Below are positions 47,131-58,523 of a stretch of DNA of 64,000 nt, piece by piece. The notes under the pieces were generated by a model. That model ran no database searches and was not told where the DNA came from. It saw only the letters and a program-made list of their open reading frames with translations. Numbering within the stretch: position 1 is the stretch's first letter; each line of letters starts with the position of its first letter. This DNA is from Gnetum montanum (taxonomy: Eukaryota; Streptophyta; Gnetopsida; Gnetales; Gnetaceae): positions 212,701 through 276,700 of the forward strand of contig MNCI01027001.1 in NCBI GenBank assembly GCA_015680685.1, written 5' to 3'. The position numbers and the translations under genes are program-made.

Positions 47131-48545
47131 TGCTAGAATAGATGTTGTTAAGAGGAATTTCTTCATATAGGGAAGGTATGTACTCTTTTCCACCCTTGTG
47201 TATGAACTCAAACTCCCTTTTTGCCTTAGCTTCAATTCATGGAATTAGCATGCTTGACTATATTTTGGCACAAATGAAGTTATAACAATCTTCATTTATG
47301 GATACAAAATTAGGAATCTTTCCTCTAACTCTCAAAGATCATCTACACTCAATGACTATAGGGTATTTTTGATTATACACCTTCATGACTTATTGGGTAT
47401 GATCTTCACTAGTGAAGGTGAAGGGCAACTTGGTGGAGTTTTGAAAAGGTATGGTTATAGTGCTGAGGATTACTTAAGAATAGGCTATAAATGGTAAAAT
47501 AGTAGTAAATTCTAGTGAATGGAGTTCAACAACTCTTAGAGGAAATGAAAATGGCAAAAAATGATATACTTACTATAATTAGTAAGTGGGGAATAAGGGG
47601 AGTTTACCCCTTTACCATAAATAGAATATTGAAAATGTTGTCTTCAAACCTCACCCAAGTTGGCTTCGCAAGTGCCTTTATGCTAGGTATGGTAGGGGGG
47701 AAAAGAAGGGAAGTTAGAATGAAAATCTCACACCTTCTTATTTCAATGTTGGAGGGAGGGGGACAAATTTGAAGACAAAAAATGAAAACTTGGTAGTTTC
47801 TAATGATGGTTTTGGTAGGTTGCCAACTTTCACCAAAAAGGAAGGAAAAGTAGGCTTGGTTGGTATGAAAACCAATGTTAGTTTATTGGTAGAGATTATG
47901 GTAACAAAAATTAAATGTTTATTAAGGCTTCCATGCTAGCTTTGCTCTAGGAATTCACAATAAATGTTGTAAAATCCCAACACCCAAACCACCTGTAGCT
48001 TCCACGCTAAGGTTTCTACCATAGGGGGTAAATGTAGCATTGGATTCCTTGGGAATTTTGGCTAGAAAAAGTCTTTTAACTTGCAACAAAAGAAAATATA
48101 GTTATAAAATTGATTTCAAACTTCATCACCTCCCAATTACTTCCATACGGGGTATGGTAGAGGGGGGAAAAAAGGGGGGGGGGGGGGTTAGTATTTTTCC
48201 ACTAAAATTGGTTTGAGCCAGTTGCTAATTTCCTCAACTTGGAAACATGGGGGGAAAGCCAACTCACAGATGAGTTGAACCACCAATTTTAAAATCTAGA
48301 GAAAATTGTTTTGGTAGTAAAAACAATGGCGGGAAAGAGATATCAATGCTAGCTTTGGGCTGTAAAATTCATAGCAAGTGCTATGAAAAGCCAAAGCCCA
48401 ACCACTTGTAACTCCACGTTGCAGTTTTGGTCATATGGGGAAAAGACCAATGTTGATTCCTCAAAGGTTTTGGCTACAAAAAAAACAAGAAAAAGATTGT
48501 AAATGACAATGAAAATAATAGATTTGGTTATAGAATTTAGGCAAA
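47131..48545 (-). other. E2 5' leader between primer site and gag
   Basis: No gene seen. It includes repeated phrases of the type CTTCCATGCTAG...ATGGTAGGGGGGA (about 47680, 47930, 48000, 48140) that resemble the unit of the 34800-37600 array, and a run of 15 G at about 48174-48188 that may be an assembly or base-calling problem. Confidence 0.5.
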
Positions 48546-48565
48546 GGCCCTCCTTCTAGCACCAA
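48546..48565 (-). other. E2 primer-binding site
   Basis: The minus strand reads TTGGTGCTAGAAGGAGGGCC a few bases after the 5' LTR. E3 has TAACACTAGAAGGAGGGCC at the same place (52464-52482), so both derive from a TTGGCGCTAGAAGG-type site. The matching tRNA was not determined. Confidence 0.65.
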
Positions 48566-48577
48566 GGAAAACTATTA

Positions 48578-50289
48578 TGGCTGAAAACCTTAATTGCTAG
48601 AATAAAAACCAAGAATCTTTTGTGCAAGTAGTTCCCCAACCTCGAATCCCTAAGGCTTCCATGATAAATATTTGAGGCATCCTAGTTGGTTTGATAGATT
48701 AACTAGGGACTTATGAGATGCAAAACATGGAAATATGAATAGATTTGAATAATGCACAAATAATAATTTTTTTAAATACAAAACTCAAAAATTAAAAATT
48801 TATTGAGAAAAGAATAAAAAATAAGCTAGAGAAATGTATACAAATGGTGCCTAGATGAGAAAAAAGGGGGGTTTACTTAGCAAGAGTTAAAAGCTCATTA
48901 ACGTTGAGGTGAAATGCTCCACAATATGGGTGCTAAGCCACTCTTGATGTTATCAAACCTTCCTTCACTACTACAACCTTGGATCTATCAATTAGGCCAC
49001 TACTAGGGGGGGTGGGAGATGGGGGAAGGTGGTGTTGGTGAGAAAGGTGGAATATTTAGATGCCAAGTTGCTCCATGTTGGGTTTGGAATCCCACAAGCA
49101 CAATGTTAACACCAAAAATCCACCAAATCTCAAGGCCTCACTACCTCCACATTGTAGTTCAAGAGAATGCAAGCATGGAAACTTGCACGAGCTCTTGAGT
49201 GCCTGAAAGTGCCCCAAGTGTGGAATTATGTGTATGAAAATTGCTTGTAAGTGTTGGACCTTGTCAAAAATGTTGAACCGTGAGAAAAATTTCTCCAACC
49301 AAAATTTCTTGTATTCAAAAAGTTATTAAACCTATAAATGGTGTTGGAGGTTGGACTTTATAGGATCTTTAGGCATGAATGGGGCTACAAATTAGTCATG
49401 ATTTGGCTAAAAATTGGCTATGAAATGATTGCAAATTTAGCTGAAAAATTGCTACAAATTGGTTACAAATTTGCTGCAATTTTAGATGAGATGGGTGCCC
49501 ACATTTGGGGGGTTACTATACATAGTAAGTACTTTCTCCCATGGCCATTCCATTTACTATAAATAGTAACCAAGGTACATTTTTGACACTAGAGATGAAT
49601 CTTCCATGTTGAGCTCTCCACCATGCTTGTTGAAGTGGCTGGTCAACATTGAAGTGCATGAATTAATGAATTTTGCTTCTTGTGGCTTCCACATTCGGGG
49701 ACTAAATTTTCCACACTTGGGAAAAAGTTTCTAAGCTAGGGAGAAACTTTCTAGGCTATGGGCAAAGTTTCCAAGCTAGGGAAAAAGTTTCTAGGTTGGG
49801 GAAAAACTTTTACATTGGGGGGAAACATTCCAAGCTAAGGGGGCAAAGTTTCCAAGCTAGGGGAAAGTTTCTAAGTTGTGCATTTGGTCTCCACATTAAA
49901 GGGAAGAAATTTTCCAAACCCCCTATCCTTGCATGCTAGGGGTAGGTGAGATCTACCCCCTATAGATATTTGTAGTGTAGAAAAATACATACCCCCCATA
50001 AAACCCATCAAATTACCCTTTTTGGCATTCCAAAAGGCATTTTTAACCCCCCCCCCCCCCCTGGGAGCCCCCCAAAACCAAATATAGATACTAGGTTACT
50101 TTTTTCACTTTGGCAATGAGGCTTTGACCATTTATGAGGCATTTTTCAGCCCCAAAAGTATAAAGTATGTGAAATTACCCATTCTAGGTTACAATTTTCA
50201 AATTTACAATGAAATTTTGTCTCGAGTTTCATGGGGTGAAAGCTACATAATGAAGATTGATTATAACATGCAAAATTTAAGGTGTTTCA
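48578..50289 (-). mobile_element. E2 5' LTR (about 1.71 kb)
   Basis: Partner of 28734-30372, same orientation, with the G-rich array at about 49690-49890, the conserved hairpin at 49936-49965, and a run of 14 or more C at about 50046-50062 absent from the other LTR. Confidence 0.8.
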
Positions 50290-50844
50290 CCCACTAGTTA
50301 GTCTAGTAGTCCTTCATGCTGTGCCATACTTAATTTTTCACTTATGGCTCTTATGAACATCTGCACATCTTTAAGTGCAGTGACATCTAGTACAAACACC
50401 ACAGGTGCATTGAGTGTTTTGGCAATTCTATTGGCAACCACCTCTACTATTATCTCTTGTCCTTAGTGCTACATCACCAATACTATTTCCCCCTCACCTT
50501 CCTCCAAGTGCACTAAGAAGGTTGTGGCATTCTCAAAAATCTCTAGGAGTGGCTATTATCCTGTGAGAGATACCATTACCTCTCTGGCACTAGGATTTGA
50601 CCTCACAGACAATTGTGTTCATTAGGCCAAGAAAATGAATCCACCACCTTCCATCAAGTTCACTATTTGGTCCATTTAATTTAGGTGACTAATCGTTGGT
50701 TGGTACACAAATGGATCCCCATCATTCGTGCCTGCTCATTATTCTTGCTCACTCAAGAGCCATTTTTGGTACTCGTGAAACTGTTGGGATGTTGCAGTAA
50801 CGTTTAGCACAATTGTTTGTGTGGTAGGTTGAGGTGGTGGTTGT
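50290..50844 (-). pseudogene. E0 ORF, 5'-most fragment in the window
   Basis: Matches 8480-8700 (for example ATTCTATTGGCAACCACCTC at about 50425 against ATCCTATTAGCAACCATCTC). On the minus strand the stretch near 50720-50840 reads SQQFHEYQKWLLSEQE after a Gln/Pro/Thr-rich segment, reminiscent of the N-terminal part of a gag-like protein. It stops at 50844, where E3 is inserted, and the rest of E0 is beyond the window. Confidence 0.55.
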
Positions 50845-52457
50845 TGAAATGCCACCAAATTTGGGCTCCTGGGTCTTAACTTCAAATTTTTTTATGTCAA
50901 AAACTTGACAAATTTTTTCTAAGTGTTGATACTATGCTCCCCACTACTAGGACTATGCTCTAGGGCATAGTCAGTGTAGTTGACACAAATAATCCAGATT
51001 TGCAAAATTTTTCTAAGTGTCAATAGCAGTTGTAGAATTTTCTTAGTGTCTTAACTACACTCCCCCTATTGAGACTATGCTCCAAAGCATTGTCAGCACA
51101 AATATGATCAATTTTGCAAATTTTCCTAAGTGTCAAGATAGAGGTTGCTGACCATGGTTAGCATGGAGGAAATAGTTTGGCAGAACTTCTAACTTTTGAG
51201 CCTATGCTTCCTACTACATTATAGAGTGTAGTCAGTGTTGTCTAGATTGAACCTCACTTTTTTTTTTTTGCAAAATTTTCCTAATTGTTGGACTATACTC
51301 TAGAGTGTAGTAAGTGTAGCCATGTAGAACTGCCTTCAAAAGCCTCCAAAACTCAGCACCAGTCGACATCTTAGTTTCAACATTCCTTCACAAGAAAGAT
51401 CATCAATTTGCACTTCTTTTGCATTGCCCATTTGCTTATAAATTGTACCTATGCTCAATACCACTTGAGAAAGTAGACAACATAGTCCTAGAACATAGTC
51501 TCCAAAACTACATTATTTTGCATTGTTTTTAGGTACATTACAATCTGTTTAGCACTTGCACATGTAGTCTTGACAATGTAGTTATATTCTAGCAGTTTCA
51601 TGGGGTCCATTAGAGCACACCGGTAGACACCATTTGCTTTAGTGGGAGCATAGTTTGGGCTAGCGTAGTCCCAACTACCCCTCTACCACATGGTGCTTGA
51701 TCCATGACTCACACTAAGCCTAGACCTCTAAATACCCCAACACTTCATGTTTTTAGGGTTGGCAAACCAAAACAAAGTTGGCATTTGAAGCAATCGATTG
51801 GCATTTCTACACTTAGCAAACTCAGAGTGCATTTGGCATTCTTGGGTAAACACCATTGCAAACCACCACAACATCATTGTACATTGCCTAGCACTATTGT
51901 ACATTTCCCAGCACATCGTCGACCACTGCAGCTTGCAAGATACTATGGTAGCCAACTCAACAGGCCCAGACTTCATGGTAGATGTTAGTTTTTGTAGCCC
52001 AGACACCCTAAGACTATGACTATGCTACCTACTATGCCTGTTTGTACACTATGTACCTCCTGACCTTCTCTTGTAGTTAACTATGCCTTCTTGTTCGGGG
52101 TGGTGCTGCTTTCTCTCATACTTACATCTTGCACATTTGTAGTAATTTCTCTTGCATTTTAGCATTCTACTCACATTTTTTGTCATTTTACACATATTCG
52201 AGCATTCACACCCTTGTTTTGCATTGGAAACCTTGACTATGCTTACCTTTGTAGGCATTGCAAACATTGCAAGCATTGTGCAAACCCTTAACATTTGTTT
52301 CGTCATAACACCTATAAGTTCTAGTTTGATCGACAAGATTGTTCTAGGTGCCCCACCTCTATTTCTAGCATGCCCTCATGTAGACACAAGGTTGAGGTTG
52401 TGCAACCACGGACCTCTTGGTATACCATTCCAGCCTCTAATGTTTTCGATCACTACA
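50845..52457 (+). mobile_element. E3 5' LTR (1613 bp)
   Basis: Starts TGAAATGCCACC and ends GATCACTACA. Homologous to 2643-4406. Contains the palindromic motif at 50951-50972 and 51291-51312 and more decayed copies near 51070 and 51215. Confidence 0.8.
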
Positions 52458-52463
52458 ATTTTC

Positions 52464-52482
52464 TAACACTAGAAGGAGGGCC
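52464..52482 (+). other. E3 primer-binding site
   Basis: TAACACTAGAAGGAGGGCC lies six bases after the LTR. It is the same site as in E2 with more CpG and G-to-A decay. Confidence 0.65.
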
Positions 52483-52726
52483 TTCACCATTTCCTTCTTC
52501 AGCATATCCCTTGGTTGTTGCCTTATGTGCTCTTTGCACCATTGGTGCAAACTGGACCCCATAGTTGGTTCCCCTGGAACCCTGCCTAATAACACCAAAG
52601 CATATACTTTACATGTATCCAAATTTTATGTGCTCAACAGAGCATAGCTAGCTCCAGCGTAGTGACCATAGCTAGCTCTAGGGTAGTGAGCGTAGTTGGT
52701 TCTGAGCATAGTCCTAGAGTTAGTCA

Positions 52727-52915
52727 TTTTTTAGCAACTTATACTTAGTCATTTTTTATGTGGATTTCAAAGTTAGTCAATTTTTTCTACATTTCTATAC
52801 TTAGTCATTTTTCTATGCTTTTACACTTAACCCTTTTTTTAGTAATTTTATACTTAGCTATTTTTTCCGTGTTCTTGCACTTAGTCATTTTTTTCGGCTT
52901 TTGCAAATAATGACT
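52727..52915 (+). repeat. tandem repeat, unit about 30-35 bp, in E3 leader
   Basis: Six diverged units of TTAGTCATTTTTT followed by TATGCTTTTGCAC-like sequence. Just before it, 52635-52715 repeats CATAGCTAGCTC...GCGTAGTGA three times. Non-coding leader. Confidence 0.65.
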
Positions 52916-52949
52916 TTTTGCATTTTCCTTTTTCATCATTAACCCTAAA

Positions 52950-53215
52950 CAACCCTTGAGCTCTGCCTTAAGCATAGTTGTTGTCCAACCCATTTAGTAG
53001 GACAATGCAATTAACCTTCCTAGGACTAGGGGTCCTGTCCAAGTAGAGAGGAAATCTCTTAGGTAGTGTAGCCTACCTCCTAACTTCATGGTGTTCAATG
53101 ATGAGCAATATAACTTCGTTTGTGCAAAGCTCCAAGTGAGTTTGTATGTAGACTACAAGGTAATGAAAGCCAAACATAGTTTTAAGCTTATGTACCAAAA
53201 TTGAAGGGAGTGGTT
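52950..53215 (+). pseudogene. E3 gag N-terminal part, left of the solo LTR
   Basis: With stops read through it gives NFMVFNDEQYNFVCAKLQVS then YVDYKVMKAKHSFKLMYQN and REWF, a codon-structured stretch with Trp-to-stop changes. It breaks at 53215 and resumes in the same frame at 54388. The minus-strand open frame at 53073-53288 is its shadow. Confidence 0.55.
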
Positions 53216-53830
53216 TGTAGTGACAGAAAATGTCAGTGGCTGGAAACATAGAGAGGTTTTCGAGCATACAGCCTAACCCCAGATTCACGTGAGGGCCATG
53301 CTGGAGAAAATGGAAACGGGGTGCCCTGAATGGTCTCGTCGATTAGATAGGGACTTAATCGATGTTTAATAAGCCTTTTGCAAATAATAAAAGAAAATGC
53401 AATGTGCACAACAGTAGAAACTTGTTAAAGTGCGTAACAGGGTAGTGAACATGATTTAATGCTTAACAATGCTAAATAAATGTTGTGATAAGCCAAAAAG
53501 AGAGTTTGAATAGAAAGATACACCACCCTGAAAAAGGGTATAGGTATACAAAGTGTACAATAGGCACAGTAGGAGTGGAATCACAGCCTCGATGGTGTTG
53601 GGTTGTGAAATCTGGTGCTCACTGTGATAAACTATGCCTCCTGGGTTAGTGGTCATAGTATACCATGTGATGTACTTGTGCCTCTCTATCGGTGTGGTGT
53701 GCTCTCGGTCTTGTTCACCCACAGAGCTAAGTGCAAGAATGCTAAAATTCCAACTGCTTTGCCAGTAAAGAAAAATTGAAGCCTTCCCCCCCCCCTTTTC
53801 CTCCTCCTTAAAAAAAAGGGGTTGCAGAGG

Positions 53831-53839
53831 TATTTATAG
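53831..53839 (-). promoter_or_regulatory. TATA box of the solo LTR
   Basis: The minus strand reads CCCTATAAATACCTCTGC, similar in context to the E4 LTR box at 3727-3735. The 24 bp repeat array lies directly upstream of it in the direction of transcription. Confidence 0.55.
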
Positions 53840-53929
53840 GGCTAGGGTTAGCCCAAAATGTGAATCTGGCACCACGTGGCAATGCGGTAGATAACAACAT
53901 GTAATAGCAAGTTATAGCGTGTAACAGCG

Positions 53930-54330
53930 TAGCATAATGGGGCACTACACTATGCTATGCACTATAGCAGGGTGCTATGCTGGCACTGTAGCAAGGTGCT
54001 ACACTAGCACTGTAGTAGGATGCTATGCTAGCACTGTAGTAGGGTGCTATGCTGGAACTGTAGCAAGGTGCTACGCTAGCACTGTAGCAGGATGCTATGC
54101 TACGCAACATAGCAATGTGCTACATTAGCATTGTAGCAGAGTGCTACGCTATGCTATGCTACATAGCATAGCAAGGTGCTACGTTGGCACTATAGCAAGG
54201 TGCTACACTAGCATTGTAGCAGGATGCTACACTATGCTACGCTACATAACATAGCAAGGTGCTACACTATGCACTGTAGCAAGGTACTACACTATGCTAC
54301 GCTATGCAGCATAGTAGCATGTAACAACGC
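53930..54330 (-). repeat. 24 bp tandem array in U3 of the solo LTR
   Basis: Units of 24 bp such as CTGTAGCAAGGTGCTACACT plus AGCA, repeated about 14 times with later units shortened. Each contains TAGCA and TGCTA, so the array is self-complementary. The + strand stays open with an 8-residue period (53937-54128), which is incidental. Upstream of a TATA box this looks like an enhancer-type U3 array. Confidence 0.8.
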
Positions 54331-54387
54331 GTAACACTTAGCCATATTTGTAGTTGTGATGTTGAGACCCAAAATTTTGTGGTGGTT

Positions 54388-56900
54388 CCCTTTTGATTTT
54401 AACTTTATTTTTCTCACGAAGGCCTACTAGTGGATGTTGGATAATCTCATTCAAAACATGGTTCACAAGGCAAGGATTGACTACAAGGAGCCTCTGTAGG
54501 AGGATTTGGATGAGTTTGAGGCTCAATTTAAGCATGATGACTTAATCCATGCCTTGTTCTAGTAGATAGCCTCTACTTTCGTGCCTTCACTATCTTACCA
54601 ATCTGTCCTTCTACAAATAGTCATCAATCAAGTATCATCACCTAGGTCTACGCCTATGGTGGTGACCCACCAAACACAATATATGTGAAAGGAGGTTTTG
54701 CTTTCTTTTAGCTTTCCTATTAGCACACCTTTTGTCATAACTTCATGACCTATGCAATCTTTGTAGCCTACCTAGCCTATTTAGCCTATGAAACCTTCTG
54801 TGCCTTTGACCATTGTGCCTATGCAACCCTATGTGCACATTGTGCACATGTCTCAGCAGCATAAGACTTGGGTATCATTCATCCTACCATCTGTTATGTA
54901 TGTACCCTTTGCAATAGCCCAATCCACAAACATATGGTGGGGGCCAAGCACTATGTCTGTGGCATAGCCCATGCAACAACCATTGTGTGTGATCACACAA
55001 CCCATAATTAGGTCATGGGCCACTGAAACAACATAGTGGATGGCATAATTGACATAGCCTACCACAATTGCACTAGGTTTGATTCAAGCAATTTAGCTAA
55101 TATAAAGACTCATCAAAGAGTTCAAGTAGCTCAAATCACCTCCTTTGAAACTATCCAAGTAATGGACTTTTACTAGGACAACCTAATCAGTCATATAGTT
55201 CCACCATTGGCACTACCTACTGAGGTCCCACTACCCTAATTCACCAAGTACAATGGTGAAGGGAAACCTAACACTGATCGAGTGACCTTTCAGTTAGAAT
55301 GCCTCCTACTGTAGGCATGGGCACACACAATCATCCATGTGTCCACCATGTCCTTAATGAGTAAGGCATTAGATTGGTACCATGCACTTCCCAGGGCCTC
55401 CATGAATTCTTTGGAGGAATTGCTCACCTAATTTGTCATGTGCTTTAAGTAGAACTTGAAGCCTAAGGAAACCTTGGACCAATTGATGCAAGTGAAGCAA
55501 GGCCATCTAGAGCTTGTGCAAAAATTCATTCAACACTCGAGTACATCTCTTAATGAGATCCATGAGCCTATTGTAGGAAAAAATCTACTGGACATTTTCA
55601 AAGGTGCAGTGAACGACTTCATCAAGTCAAAACTATACTACCTTGCCCCGTAGTCCTTAAGCGAAGCATTTGCTTAGACTAAGAGCATTCAAGATGCAGT
55701 AGAGGCTAGCAAGGATTTGGCCTACATGGCCTACAAAAACCTACACATGAAGAAGAAAAAAAAAGGATGAGGGTAAGTAGGCTACCACAATTGTCGTAGT
55801 GGTGGCCAATGAGGCTAAGCTAAATAATGGCAAACCAACGGCCAAGCCACCCAAGGCATCGACCAACAACAATAAGGCAGCTGGCTCTAGCACAATAGGA
55901 AATAACTAGCCTACATCGTTGGTAGCCATGAAACCAACTAACATAAGGCCTGAATTTGAGTGCAAGGATTACTCAAAGTACACATCATTTTCCATTAAGT
56001 GGTTAGAGCTCTTAGACCTACTTCACATTGGACACATCTAGTATAAGCAAATGTTTGAGGAGGCTCGCAAGCAACATGATCAATATTGAAAGCTCCGTAA
56101 GAATCCTTCGACTGCATTGCATAATGAGCCTCCAGTCCCTAAGCATTTCAGATTGGATTGGGTTTGCCAGTATTATCAATTGCAAGGTCACGATATAGAC
56201 TTTTGCATGGCTTTGCAAGACAATATACAATGCATGATTGACAAGGGTGAGTTGGTCCTTGATGCAACCAACCTAGTGCACTATCAAAACCAATCAATGG
56301 GGGTTTACAACGATCCTCTCAATGAAAGTTGTATAAGGTACATCATCAATGCTATTAGTGTTGATGACAATTTAGAACTAGCGAAGAAACCATTCATGGT
56401 TCATGCATCCTCTAATGATGTCAGGACCTCCTCGTCCTCAACTAGTTTAAGGACCTCCTTTATTATTAGGCCATCACCTCAGGTGCTCATAACATCCTTT
56501 GTGGCCAGGGCCTCATAGTATGTTGTTGCAACAACAACCTAATCACCCTTCATTGTAAGGGCACTACAACATGTAGACTCCCCACCTATTTAGAGTCCAG
56601 TGGTGGATAATGCATCAATCCCTATTCACCCAAGGCCACATCCTATAGCCAATACCAAGAAGTAGTCGAGATGGCAACTTGGGAGACCCAACAAGAATCT
56701 CATCAATTGAATGCCTAGGTAGACAAGAAGCAAAGGGTACTAGGTCCACCAAAGCCTATCCCCTTATCTTCCATCCCAATGGCCCAACCAACTAAAGAGG
56801 CCACTGCAACAAGCAACTAACAACAGAGCATTAAGGCTTCAAAGTAAACAAGGTAAGTAAAGCCAAAATCCCCTCCATGAGAGATTCATCTCTTGGATTG
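54388..56900 (+). pseudogene. E3 gag, main part with zinc knuckle
   Basis: Continues after the solo LTR with WMLDNLIQNMVHKARIDYKE and DEFEAQFKHDDLIHALF, then a Pro/Thr/Gln-rich region (54640-55200). The gag core follows: FTKYNGEGKPNTDRVTF near 55235, KALDWYHALPRASMNSLEEL and then LDQLMQVKQGHLELVQKF, and AVNDFIKSKLYYLAP at about 55608-55650. A zinc knuckle at 56165-56206 has the spacing C-x2-C-x4-H-x4-C, with the second Cys changed to Tyr (TGT to TAT). The open stretch to 56518 matches E2 just after its N gap. It would form the particle and bind element RNA. Confidence 0.75.
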
Positions 56901-57755
56901 CATGGAGGAGATGAAGGCCAACAACAAAGTAGCAGATAGTGGAAGGGACTTTCTTGATGCATTGGCTCAGGTCAAGTAGGCTTTGAAATAGAAAAACATA
57001 ACATTAAGCCTATATGACCTAATAATGACCTCCTCCACCCACCGTAAAGCATTAATTTACATGTTGACCTCTATCCCTATCATGGAGGACATCCTAGAGG
57101 ATGAGCAATCCATCCACGCTGTGATCTTGCCTCCTCCCTTATAGGAATCTAGTTCAGCACCCCTAGCATTTCACAATGAGGTGATTAAGGTGGATCTTGA
57201 AAAGGGTCAAGTCATTATGGCACTAATTTTTATCACCATCCATGTAGGGTAATGCAAAATTTGTAGGATACGCGTTGTTGACTAGGCAATAACAAATGTC
57301 ATCTCATACACATTCATTGACAAACTTGATCTTGCTAATCAAATCAAACCAACAAAGACAACATACTTGAAATCCTTTAATGGATCATAAGTCATTGTAA
57401 GGGAAATAATCATGACAGCCTTTATGATAGGGGAGTAATTCCCCACCACTGCTAAATTCATTGTGAGGAGATGTTGGGTTTCAACCTTATCTTAAGTAGG
57501 CCTTGGTTAGCCTAGCTACAGGCTATCTCCTCCCCTATCCATCAAGAAATCCACCTTTCATATGAAGGTGTGGAGGTTATCATATATGGTGAAACTGCAA
57601 CCACTTTAACTATTAGCAACATTTACACTGAACAAGGGACAGAGGTGGAGTTCCTTGATGACACATCTCCCGCAAAGGATGAAGGAAAAAAATGTGAGGT
57701 GGACCAACCTGAGAAGCTAGTGAAAGCCCCTAGCCTTCTAAAGGACACTTTATAA
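56901..57755 (+). pseudogene. E3 aspartic protease
   Basis: Collinear with E2's protease: KNITLSLYDLIMTS near 56993, the active site as VVD followed by TAG in place of the Gly codon (about 57275), then TNVISYTFIDKLDL and TYLKSFNGS. The box ILGRPWLA is decayed at about 57485-57510. SYEGVEVIIYGE and an acidic tail follow, open over 57570-57755 and ending LLKDTL. RT does not follow here; the antisense gene does. Confidence 0.75.
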
Positions 57756-58079
57756 GTAGAACTACCCTTCAACATAGCTAACGAAGGTCAAGGAAAGTAT
57801 TGCATCATACCACCCAGATCCTATGCATCCCCTAACCCACACCAAATTAGGAAACAACTACGCAACTAAGGCATCCCCTTGGTCCAACAAGCGCTAGATG
57901 TCTACATACTTTTGCATACTTTGTTTGCTTGCGTTTTGTTTACATTTTATGTTAGCTAGGTTGTTTTCATTTTTGCATTGTTTACCTTATTATGTGTTTA
58001 CATTTTTGCTCAATTACTTTTTAGCAGTTAGTTTACACATAAAAATAGCAAAGTGCATAAAAAATCATAAAATTCAAAA

Positions 58080-58330
58080 GTTACAAAATACCATAGCCCG
58101 CCAAGGCCTAAAACTAGCAATATTTTTCCCTTCAATACATGGCATGAAAAGGCCTTAGACTATCATACGGCCCACCGCACCCTAAAACTAGAAAAACTTT
58201 TCCATTACTGCATGGCCCAGAATGGCCTTAAAATATCACTAGGGCCCAGAATAACCTAAAACTATCAAAATGTTATTACACATGTGGCCTGAAATGGCCT
58301 AAAAATAGCAATTTTCATAGCCCAATCACA
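58080..58330 (+). repeat. copies of the dispersed 28 bp motif in E3
   Basis: About seven units such as CATGGCCTGAAATGGCCTAA with a tail of AAATAGCAATTTT, between the protease and the end of the antisense gene. This is the same relative place as 43525-43715 in E2. Confidence 0.6.
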
Positions 58331-58523
58331 TCAACCCATCACATCATTAACATCAAACACATAGCAAATAAATAGAAGAGCCTACTCATCATACACTTCA
58401 CATAGCAAAATTTTTGCTTCATCTCATAAAAAATAACAATAATAGCATGACCATCTACATTATATAGCAAAAATACATGACAATTCAAAAAATTCCCAAT
58501 GACAAGACTACATCAAGATTTTC

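Larger units (their letters stand above)
28734..50289 (-). mobile_element. E2: Tat-lineage Ty3/Gypsy LTR retroelement
   Basis: Reading on the minus strand: 5' LTR (50289 to 48578), primer site, gag (47130 to about 44700, with the N gap inside), protease, a region of about 10 kb carrying an opposite-strand multi-exon gene and a tandem array, RT, RNase H, a second RNase H, integrase, polypurine tract and 3' LTR (30372 to 28734). The RT-RH-IN order defines Gypsy, and the second RNase H of archaeal type is a hallmark of the Tat lineage. At about 21.5 kb it is in the size class of Ogre. Every coding part has stops. Flanks: ...CCAACTA at 28724-28730 and CACTAG at 50292-50297, which may be a decayed target duplication. 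Confidence 0.85.
53216..54382 (-). mobile_element. solo LTR inserted in E3 gag, 5 bp duplication TGGTT
   Basis: TGGTT stands at 53211-53215 and again at 54383-54387. Removing the insert and one copy restores an uninterrupted reading frame. On the minus strand the insert ends GTCACTACA, as the E3/E4 LTRs do (CACTACA). It has a TATA-type CTATAAATA (53831-53839) about 550 bp from its start, and it begins near CCACAAAATTTTGGG, where a TG is no longer visible. CpGs are frequent, so it is younger than its host. It belongs to a third LTR family and carries no internal coding region. Confidence 0.7.

Noticed and set aside
28724-50297. Firm target-site duplication for E2
   Set aside because: AACTA on the left and CACTA on the right are close, but LTR edges are uncertain by several bases, so it is mentioned only as possible.
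53937-54128. Cys/Ala/Val periodic peptide on the + strand
   Set aside because: Translation of the 24 bp array; incidental.
53930-54330. CRISPR array
   Set aside because: Head-to-tail repeats without unique spacers, in a plant nuclear retroelement LTR.
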